DNA from: Gammaproteobacteria bacterium
GTDB taxonomy: Bacteria > Pseudomonadota > Gammaproteobacteria > JAURND01
Direction of reading: 5' to 3'
Assembly: GCA_030830425.1 (NCBI GenBank)
Contig: JAURND010000126.1
Span: 1-6,789, forward strand
Length of the DNA: 6,789 nt
In this document: piece after piece, positions 1 through 5,254 of the stretch
Layout of the letters: every line of letters begins with the position of its first letter
Position numbering within the stretch: the stretch's first letter is position 1
The notes under the pieces: model-generated
Databases searched by the model: none
What the model was told of the DNA's origin: nothing
The model's input: the letters and a program-made list of their open reading frames with translations, nothing else
Translations under genes and position numbers: made by a program

Positions 1-16
1 AGAACACTTCCCCCTT

Positions 17-50
17 AAAAAACCCCCTGATTTTGTCTCACTTTCAGGGA
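17..50 (-). terminator. Second terminator-like hairpin, inside repeat copy 1
   Basis: This is the equivalent of the hairpin at 103-136 in the first repeat copy. On the minus strand TCCCTG (50-45) faces CAGGGG (29-24), followed after one more G by six T residues (22-17). It would act as a back-up to the hairpin at 103-136. Support is only structural and the stem is weak. Confidence 0.3.
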
Positions 51-102
51 GAACGAGTATAAGCTGTTTGAATTTAAGGGGGCAGCAAAACACTTCCCCC
101 TT

Positions 103-136
103 AAAAAAACCCCTGTTTTTGTCTCACTTTCAGGGA
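103..136 (-). terminator. Possible intrinsic terminator of lnt, inside repeat copy 2
   Basis: Read on the minus strand, TCCCTG (136-131) can pair with CAGGGG (115-110), five Watson-Crick pairs plus one U-G pair, around a 15-nt loop. Seven T residues follow (109-103). It starts about 54 bp after the lnt stop, a sensible place for the 3' end of the corC-lnt transcript. The stem is short and the loop long, so its efficiency is uncertain. Confidence 0.45.
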
Positions 137-189
137 GAATGAATATATACTGCTCGTACTAAAATAGTATTTTTTTCAGATTCAGTATT

Positions 190-1821
190 TTAAAAATCAT
201 CCTTAAGTAAGAGCGGTATACGCCAAATCCATCCCAGTATTAAAAATACGATTATCATGAATATTACCGGATAAATGCCAATTGATACCCAGGGTGTTGC
301 TCCTGACATCGGTTGTATATGGCCTGTTAATACGGTCTCTTGAAAGGCAGGCGCTTGAGATTGTATTTCTCCTTTGGGATTAATAATGGCGGTGATCCCA
401 TTATTGGTGCTCATCAATAAATAACGTCCTGTTTCTAAAGCACGCATTTGTGCAATTTGTAGATGTTGTGCTGATGCAACTGATCGCCCAAACCAGGTGT
501 CGTCGTTTAAGACGACTAAAAACTCGCCCATGGGTAACATATCTAATATTTCGGTAGGGTATGCGATTTCATAGCAAATAAACGCAGCAATGGGGATATG
601 ATTGACCATGATTAATGGTTGATGACGTGCGCCTGAAGAAAAATCAGACATAGGAATTTTTACATAATCATTGAATCGATTAAGTATCGTTCTAAATGGA
701 ATAAATTCGCCAAAAGGTACTAAATGTCGTTTATGATAAACGCCATAACTGTCGCCTAGCGCTATGAGCCCATTATAAACTTGATAGTTTTCTGCTAACG
801 GGATACCTGTAATTAAGCTGGTTTGATGTTTTTTGCTGAGTGTATCTAAATCATTTAAAGCGGTTTCTGCTGCATTGCCTTCTAAAGTGAGCGCTGCTTC
901 TGGCCATATGATGAGCGCGCTCTGCCAGTGTTTTTTTGTGAGGCGAATGTAAGTCGCTAGCGATGTTTGCGCTTGTTCGGGGACCCATTTTAAGGTTTGT
1001 GGAATATTGCCTTGGATGATGCTGACTGGCATAGGCTTGCCATCTGGATGTGTCCACGCAACCGAAAAGGCTAGATGACCTGTGACCCAAATAACGAGTA
1101 TGAATAGCATTGGCCAAAGGAGGCGTGAATTTTTTTTGATAGGATGAGTAGCCTGAAACGTGTCGCGTATAGGCCTTATGGCTAATCTGCGAAAATTCGA
1201 AAGCAGTCTGATGATAACCCATGCAAGAAGGCCTGCAGTGCTGGCAACCATCCAAGAAATACCAAAGACACTGATTAGTGGTGCGAATCCAGCTAGGGGG
1301 GTTTGTAATTGCGTATAGCCTAAAAATAACCAAGGAAATCCAGTAAAAATCCAACCCCTTAGCCATTCAGCCAATACCCATAGGCTTGGAAAAGCGAGTA
1401 TGTATCGACTAAATCTTTGCTGAGGAAAATAGCGGTTTAGTAGATAACAAGCTATTGCTATATAGATGCTTAATACGAGAATCATTAAGAAAGTTAGGAT
1501 TCCAGCAATCAGGAAGTGAGCTCCCCCATAATCATGCAGACTGATATAGACCCATGAAACAGCGGTGCCAAAAAAACCCAAACCAAAACAAAGTCCAACT
1601 GCAAATGCATTGAAGGGTTGTGTGATTGAGTGTTGCGTAGCACGTGATACATTAGACTTCTTGCTAATAGGTATGGAGAGTAATACGAGCAAAAGTGCAG
1701 GGGATACAATCGCCAACCACCATAAATGAAAGGGTGCAAAAGCTAGGGTGAGTATGCTACCAATCAGAGTCACGATTGAATAAAAAGCAATAGGTATAAA
1801 TGAGCGCATGCAATGGGGCAT
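190..1821 (-). CDS. lnt: Apolipoprotein N-acyltransferase
   Basis: A 543-residue inner-membrane enzyme that transfers the third acyl chain from phospholipid to the amino-terminal cysteine of lipoproteins, the last step of lipoprotein maturation. Hydrophobic segments are visible at roughly residues 11-28, 33-51, 70-92, 101-127, 139-165, 178-205, 235-256 and 512-535, matching the eight-helix fold. The periplasmic nitrilase-like domain (about 262-500) carries the expected Glu-Lys-Cys triad: Glu308 in IIWPEAA, Lys364 in VYHKRHLVPFGE and Cys416 in FICYEIAYP. QGNIPQTLKW (270-279) and NDDTWFG (439-445) are further family motifs. The ATG overlaps the corC stop as TGATG and has AGGAA about 10 bp upstream. 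The internal Met5 has no such site, so the first ATG is preferred. Length is slightly above the roughly 510 residues of E. coli Lnt. It is co-transcribed with and probably translationally coupled to corC. Confidence 0.97.
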   Translation of the reverse strand: MPHCMRSFIPIAFYSIVTLIGSILTLAFAPFHLWWLAIVSPALLLVLLSIPISKKSNVSRATQHSITQPFNAFAVGLCFGLGFFGTAVSWVYISLHDYGGAHFLIAGILTFLMILVLSIYIAIACYLLNRYFPQQRFSRYILAFPSLWVLAEWLRGWIFTGFPWLFLGYTQLQTPLAGFAPLISVFGISWMVASTAGLLAWVIIRLLSNFRRLAIRPIRDTFQATHPIKKNSRLLWPMLFILVIWVTGHLAFSVAWTHPDGKPMPVSIIQGNIPQTLKWVPEQAQTSLATYIRLTKKHWQSALIIWPEAALTLEGNAAETALNDLDTLSKKHQTSLITGIPLAENYQVYNGLIALGDSYGVYHKRHLVPFGEFIPFRTILNRFNDYVKIPMSDFSSGARHQPLIMVNHIPIAAFICYEIAYPTEILDMLPMGEFLVVLNDDTWFGRSVASAQHLQIAQMRALETGRYLLMSTNNGITAIINPKGEIQSQAPAFQETVLTGHIQPMSGATPWVSIGIYPVIFMIIVFLILGWIWRIPLLLKDDF

Positions 1822-2660
1822 CAGTAATGAGTTCCTGCTAGAGAAGTGACTTCTAATAGGCTTATTTTACGTTTATCTGCATGCAGTATTTTAAATTTAA
1901 ATGTCGAGATCGTAATAGACTCATCTTTTTTAGGTAGGCGGCCAAAGCGAGAAGCCACTAATCCACCAATGGTGTCGAAGTGTTCATGACTAAAATCGGC
2001 ATGAAAAAAAGTATTAAATTCTTCAATGGTTGTCAGTGATTTAACGCGATAGACGCCATCTGTTAATGCAACAATATTTGTTTCTTCTTCAAAGGTGTCA
2101 TATTCGTCCTCAATTTTACCGACGATTTCTTCTAATACATTCTCAATGGTTAGCATGCCAGCCACATCGCCATATTCATCCACAACGATAGCAAGGTGAT
2201 TATGTTTCAGGCGAAATTCCTCTAATAATAGATTTAGGCGTTTGCTCTCAGGAATAAATGCGACAGGTCTCATAAGATCAACAATGCTAAAAGGTTGATC
2301 TTTATCTAAGATGTAGCGCAACAAATCTTTGGCCAATAACAAGCCAATGACTTCGTCATGATTGGCACGTATGACAGGAAATCGAGAATGTCCTGAAGAA
2401 ATTAAAATGGGTAAAATCTCTGCCAGAGAAGATTCGGCTTCTATGACAATCATTTGTGAGCGGGGCACCATCACGTCTCTCACTTGTCTTTCATAGACGT
2501 TTAAAACGCCTTCAATCATTTTAAAGGCGGAATGTTCTAATAATTTTTCTTGAGCAGCTTCTTCTAATAAAAATAGCAACTCTTCTTGATTTTTAGGACG
2601 CGTAAGTGCCTGACTGAGTCTAATCAGCCAAGATTTACCAGGTAAGTGATGGTTATTCAT
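1821..2660 (-). CDS. corC: CorC/YbeX family CBS-domain protein
   Basis: A 279-residue soluble protein that aligns along its length with E. coli YbeX (CorC). Two CBS domains lie at about residues 61-118 (RDVMVPRSQM at 61-70, GHSRFPVI at 90-97) and 124-185 (LMRPVAFIPESK, then VVDEYGDVAGMLTIENVLEE). The CorC_HlyC transporter-associated domain follows at about 200-275 (DTIGGLVASRFGRLP at 229-243). There is no membrane-spanning CNNM domain, so it is the short cytosolic form. The family has been linked to magnesium/cobalt efflux and, for YbeX, to ribosome maturation; which applies here cannot be told. It sits directly before lnt, as in many gammaproteobacteria, but ybeZ-ybeY do not precede it. No Shine-Dalgarno sequence is visible before the ATG (the preceding bases are pyrimidine-rich), but the start fits homolog length and no better ATG lies nearby. 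Confidence 0.93.
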   Translation of the reverse strand: MNNHHLPGKSWLIRLSQALTRPKNQEELLFLLEEAAQEKLLEHSAFKMIEGVLNVYERQVRDVMVPRSQMIVIEAESSLAEILPILISSGHSRFPVIRANHDEVIGLLLAKDLLRYILDKDQPFSIVDLMRPVAFIPESKRLNLLLEEFRLKHNHLAIVVDEYGDVAGMLTIENVLEEIVGKIEDEYDTFEEETNIVALTDGVYRVKSLTTIEEFNTFFHADFSHEHFDTIGGLVASRFGRLPKKDESITISTFKFKILHADKRKISLLEVTSLAGTHY

Positions 2661-2890
2661 AAAGAAGGAAGTTTATTTTAGGGTATTCATTGCTCATTTC
2701 TGGTTATCACTGGTTTGCGCTGGATGTTAGTCACTTTCCCATTCAATTTTTTAGATGGCCCTCGGCCATGGGGATAAAAGTGCTTGCTCCCAAAAGCAGA
2801 GAAGAAAAAAATAAGCAACGTCTTAAAACAAAGAAGAAACTCGGCTTTTTTGGGGTGAATGGCTGTAAGAGGTCTTTTTTTGTTGCCAAC
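2661..2890. other. Intergenic region between lapA and corC
   Basis: This 230-bp gap holds no recognisable gene. It contains a perfect 6-bp inverted repeat, ATGGCC-CTC-GGCCAT (2755-2769), with no T-run on either side and so not an obvious terminator. It also has several T-runs on the minus strand (for example around 2805-2811) and a TAAAAT hexamer on the minus strand about 20 bp before corC that could be a -10 box without a recognisable -35. The minus strand stays open for 67 codons in frame with the lapA stop, but has no ATG there and no recognised homology. The corC promoter, if separate, should lie here. Confidence 0.5.
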
Positions 2891-3184
2891 TCAAGGCTTC
2901 ATCATGGTTACGCTAGATGCTGCTTGAAGGGCATTATTTTTTTCCAGCATCTTTTTGAGTGATCGATTTTCTATTTTTAATTGGAACAAGGATAGTGCAG
3001 TGACACATAAAGTGAGTAAAATGCCTAGTCCAAAAGCATATACTAACAATAGCGAGAGGGGAGTTTCAGTAGTGCCCAAATAATAATGGATAGCAACAGG
3101 TGATGCGTTTAGGATGGCGAAGCTTAAACTGAATAAGACAATAATTAGGAAGAAGATGGCGGTGATGATGCGTTTAATTTTCAT
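2891..3184 (-). CDS. lapA: LapA (YciS, DUF1049) family membrane protein
   Basis: A 97-residue protein from the chosen ATG. It shows the LapA layout: a short basic start (MKIKRII), a first membrane helix at about residues 5-25, the conserved turn with LNASPVAIHYYLG (25-37) and ETPLSLLLV (40-48), a second helix at about 43-68, then a charged helical tail (about 68-83). In E. coli LapA works with LapB/YciM in the inner membrane to control LpxC stability and so lipopolysaccharide synthesis; lapB is not beside it here. The reading frame extends to a TTG at 3226, but that codon lies inside the rpsA terminator stem and would add a non-hydrophobic 14-residue extension unlike the family. Two internal ATGs (3208, 3199) are possible but fit less well. 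No clear ribosome binding site is seen. ihfB, usual between rpsA and lapA, is absent. Confidence 0.85.
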   Translation of the reverse strand: MKIKRIITAIFFLIIVLFSLSFAILNASPVAIHYYLGTTETPLSLLLVYAFGLGILLTLCVTALSLFQLKIENRSLKKMLEKNNALQAASSVTMMKP

Positions 3185-3216
3185 GATGTGGCAATCCATT
3201 TTTTGCATCAGCTGTG

Positions 3217-3273
3217 AAAAATGCAATTGGTGAGGTGACTAGGAGAAGCCACCTCGTCAATTGCAGATTTTTT
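3217..3273 (-). terminator. Strong intrinsic terminator of rpsA, possibly bidirectional
   Basis: Arms 3222-3240 and 3247-3265 (19 nt each, loop of 6) are nearly perfect inverted repeats, with TGCAATTG and GAGGTG blocks on the left arm mirrored on the right. In the minus-strand transcript 16 pairs are Watson-Crick and one is U-G, with two adjacent mismatches, and the stem is followed by five T residues (3221-3217). On the plus strand the stem is followed by GA and six T residues (3268-3273), so it could stop transcription both ways. It begins 11 bp after the rpsA stop. Confidence 0.9.
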
Positions 3274-3276
3274 AGC

Positions 3277-4974
3277 TTAGCCCTGCTTGCCTTCTGAAAT
3301 ACGTTCTCGTAATAAATCACCCAAAGTAGTATTAGTTACATTTACTTGTGGTGCTTTTTTCTTTGGAGATTTTGATACGCTTTTTTTCTCATTTTCAGAA
3401 GAAGTCGATTCATCAGAAGCAGTCATCGAGAGTTGGAACATGCCTGCTTTGCGGTCTAGCCCTACGAGTCGCGCTTCAAGCATATTGCCGATTTGGACAT
3501 CCAGGCCAGTTGTTTCGCTCACGCGTATGAATCCCTGAACATGATTATCCAAGTCGATGATGATATGCTTATTATTCGCTGATGAAATGGGACCTTTTAC
3601 TAAGGCGCCTTTAGGGTTTGTTTCAGCATAGACAGAGAAGGGATCTGCTTCTAACTGTTTGACGCTCAAAGAAATGCGCTCACGCTCAGGGTCAAAGGCT
3701 AGAATGATAGCACTCACTTCATCGCCTTTTTTGTATTTGCGGAGGATGGTTTCCCCGGGCTCTACCCATGAGAGATCGGATAGATGTACTAGGCCATCGA
3801 TACCGCCTTCAAGACCAATAAATAAACCAAAATCAGTAATAGATTTGATTTGTCCTGTGATTTTCTCGCCTTTGGCATGGGTTTTTGCAAATTCTTCCCA
3901 AGGGTTCGGCAAGCATTGTTTCATCCCTAAAGAAATTCTGCGTCTTGGTTCATCGACTTCCAATACCATGACTTCTATTTCATCGCCTAGTTTTAATAGT
4001 TTTCCAGGATGTACATTTTTATTCGTCCAGTCAATTTCAGATACGTGTACTAAACCTTCAATACCTTCTTCAATCTGCACAAAGCAACCATAATCCATTA
4101 AATTGGTCACGTGACCAAATAAGCGAGTTTTGGTTGGGTAACGACGGGCGATATCCTGCCATGGGTCAGATCCCATTTGTTTGAGGCCTAATGAGACGCG
4201 TTTTTTCTCGCGATCATATTTGAGTACACGCACTTGAATAGAGTCACCCACTTTTAATATTTCATTAGGATGCTTGACGCGTTTCCATGACATATCGGTA
4301 ATGTGGAGCAAACCATCTAGCCCTCCTAAATCAACGAATGCGCCGTAGTCAGTAATATTTTTAACGATTCCGAGTATTTCTTTGCCTTCCTCTAAGGTAT
4401 CTAGTAACTGATCGCGTTGTTCTTGAGTCGCTTCATTTTCTAACATGGCACGACGAGAGACGACCACATTGCTACGTTTTTGGTCGATCTTGATGATTTT
4501 GAATTCCAGTTCTTTGCCTTCTAGTGAGGGTGTATCTCGGCCTGCTTTAGAATCGACTAAAGAGCCTGGTAAGAATGCGCGTATGGAGTTTAAATTGACG
4601 GTGAATCCTCCTTTGACCCGTTCGGTCACTAAACCGATGACAGATCGATTTTCAGTAAATATTTTTTCTAATGTTGTCCATGCTTCATTGCGACGCGCTT
4701 TTTCTCTAGAGGCGCGTGTATTACCAAGTCCATCTTCTAGGCTATCAATAACCACTTCAACGGTATCGCCAATGGCAATTTTTTCTCCTTGAAATTCTTC
4801 AGCAGGAATGGTTGCATCTGATTTTAACCCTGCATTGACCGTGACTCGGTTATGATCAATGTGAGTGACTGTTGCCTGTATGGTCATACCAGGGCGTATA
4901 TCTGCATGTAATAGGGTTTCTTGAAATAAACTGGCGAAGCTTTCAAGTTCTGGAGAAGAGATGGAGTTATTCAT
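3277..4974 (-). CDS. rpsA: 30S ribosomal protein S1
   Basis: A 565-residue S1 protein, close to the 557 of E. coli, that binds mRNA and delivers it to the 30S subunit. Six S1 (OB-fold) domains can be read at about residues 28-93, 110-176, 197-266, 283-353, 370-440 and 456-518. The first two are the divergent ribosome-binding ones; domains 3-5 carry the typical DYGAFVDL / DYGCFVQI / DFGLFIGL and GLxH[IV][ST] motifs. The sixth is divergent, as usual. A Ser/Lys-rich linker (about 519-545) leads to a terminal LGDLLRERI segment (551-559). The ATG gives the standard start ([11 protein letters not shown] at residues 11-21). There is no Shine-Dalgarno site at the usual spacing; the preceding bases are CTTCTTAAAAAATA, in line with the weak-SD, S1-autoregulated rpsA start described in E. 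coli. It follows cmk, the common gammaproteobacterial neighbour, and ends at a strong terminator. Confidence 0.98.
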   Translation of the reverse strand: MNNSISSPELESFASLFQETLLHADIRPGMTIQATVTHIDHNRVTVNAGLKSDATIPAEEFQGEKIAIGDTVEVVIDSLEDGLGNTRASREKARRNEAWTTLEKIFTENRSVIGLVTERVKGGFTVNLNSIRAFLPGSLVDSKAGRDTPSLEGKELEFKIIKIDQKRSNVVVSRRAMLENEATQEQRDQLLDTLEEGKEILGIVKNITDYGAFVDLGGLDGLLHITDMSWKRVKHPNEILKVGDSIQVRVLKYDREKKRVSLGLKQMGSDPWQDIARRYPTKTRLFGHVTNLMDYGCFVQIEEGIEGLVHVSEIDWTNKNVHPGKLLKLGDEIEVMVLEVDEPRRRISLGMKQCLPNPWEEFAKTHAKGEKITGQIKSITDFGLFIGLEGGIDGLVHLSDLSWVEPGETILRKYKKGDEVSAIILAFDPERERISLSVKQLEADPFSVYAETNPKGALVKGPISSANNKHIIIDLDNHVQGFIRVSETTGLDVQIGNMLEARLVGLDRKAGMFQLSMTASDESTSSENEKKSVSKSPKKKAPQVNVTNTTLGDLLRERISEGKQG

Positions 4975-5075
4975 TATTTTTTAAGAAGGTTGGTTGGTTA
5001 TTTCCTATATTTAAAAAAATTTTCAAGTACACCCGGGAACATGTAGAAACTAGGATTTGCTTACAATGCGACTCT

Positions 5076-5088
5076 GTTTATCATAAAC
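5076..5088 (-). promoter_or_regulatory. Candidate rpsA promoter -10 or operator palindrome
   Basis: A perfect 6-bp inverted repeat with a one-base centre. On the minus strand it contains TATGAT, one base off the sigma-70 -10 consensus, about 100 bp before the rpsA ATG. No recognisable -35 accompanies it, so this may equally be a protein-binding palindrome or chance in A/T-rich DNA. Confidence 0.22.
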
Positions 5089-5092
5089 ACCC

Positions 5093-5153
5093 GATTTTCT
5101 GTGGCCCGCGGCTCACACACTTTGAGGTATGTGAGCCGCAGTTCTCGAAAATC
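5093..5153. repeat. Nested palindrome upstream of rpsA
   Basis: Inner arms GCGGCTCACA (5108-5117) and TGTGAGCCGC (5130-5139) are perfect 10-bp inverted repeats around a 12-nt loop. Outer arms GATTTTC (5093-5099) and GAAAATC (5147-5153) are perfect over 7 bp, separated from the inner stem by an asymmetric 8/7-nt internal loop. Neither strand has a T-run after it, so it is not an ordinary intrinsic terminator. Its GC-rich core stands out from the A/T-rich surroundings. It could be a REP-like dispersed element, an RNA structure or a protein-binding site. Confidence 0.75.
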
Positions 5154-5183
5154 AATCAGTTTTGACTGTGCATCGTGAATCGT

Positions 5184-5227
5184 AAAAAGACCCTAAAAAA
5201 ACACAAATAAGGATTGGGGGTTTAGGG
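5184..5227 (-). terminator. Possible terminator of pncC-cmk
   Basis: On the minus strand CCCTAAA (5227-5221) can pair with TTTAGGG (5197-5191), a 7-bp stem, followed by TC and five T residues (5188-5184). The loop is long (23 nt), which weakens the case. It begins about 27 bp after the cmk stop, a typical position. If weak, read-through could feed rpsA. Confidence 0.35.
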
Positions 5228-5254
5228 AAAATTAGTTTTAAAAAGGCCCTTTTA

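Larger units (their letters stand above)
3..147. repeat. Two near-identical 59-bp direct repeats, 86 bp apart
   Basis: Positions 3-61 and 89-147 align without gaps and differ at only 4 of 59 positions by my hand count. The 27 bp between them (62-88) are not clearly repeated after the second copy, so about one and two thirds units of an 86-bp period are visible, and the array may continue left of the window. Each copy contains CCCCCTTAAA (10-19 and 96-105), whose exact reverse complement TTTAAGGGGG lies in the spacer at 73-82. The spacer arm could therefore pair with either copy. No open reading frame is associated with the repeats. They lie 3' of lnt and are probably a non-coding intergenic repeat family. 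Genome copy number cannot be judged from here. Confidence 0.85.
4975..5254. other. Intergenic region and leader between cmk and rpsA
   Basis: This 280-bp gap carries, in minus-strand order: a possible cmk terminator (5184-5227), a nested palindrome (5093-5153), a perfect GTTTAT-C-ATAAAC inverted repeat (5076-5088), then an A/T-rich stretch leading to the rpsA ATG. The minus-strand hexamer TATGAT (5085-5080) inside the small palindrome matches a -10 box at five of six bases, but no convincing -35 lies 16-18 bp upstream. If used, the rpsA leader would be about 100 nt. The last part is A/T-rich with three AACC units (4988-4999) and no Shine-Dalgarno site at proper distance. No gene is seen here. 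Confidence 0.5.

Noticed and set aside
1..150. CRISPR array
   Set aside because: Only two imperfect 59-bp repeats are visible, longer than CRISPR repeats, with a single spacer that pairs with the repeats themselves and no cas gene nearby.
156..176. Small plus-strand hairpin GTACTA-AAA-TAGTAT followed by six T residues
   Set aside because: The stem is six A/T-rich pairs with one G-U pair and a 3-base loop, too weak to call a terminator, and no plus-strand gene precedes it in the window.
851..1366. 171-codon minus-strand frame inside lnt
   Set aside because: It overlaps the well-supported Lnt frame, which carries all the catalytic motifs, and its translation lacks membrane segments or any recognisable domain.
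2690..2962. Plus-strand frame of 90 codons between corC and lapA, starting with TTG
   Set aside because: It overlaps the end of lapA on the opposite strand, has no ribosome binding site that I can see and no recognised motif. Its basic residues mirror T-rich runs on the other strand. The region is kept only as an open question.
3185..3226. Longer LapA starting at TTG 3226
   Set aside because: The codon lies in the rpsA terminator stem and adds a non-hydrophobic extension not typical of LapA; the ATG at 3184 gives the expected basic start before the first helix.
3659..4093. Plus-strand frames antisense to rpsA, including 4445-4792
   Set aside because: They are mirror frames of a strongly conserved gene with no recognisable domain and no start signals.
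5015..5050. Attenuator in the rpsA leader (TACA/TGTA around CCCGGG, then T-run)
   Set aside because: The stem is only four pairs and the T-run is several bases away, so the structure is not convincing.
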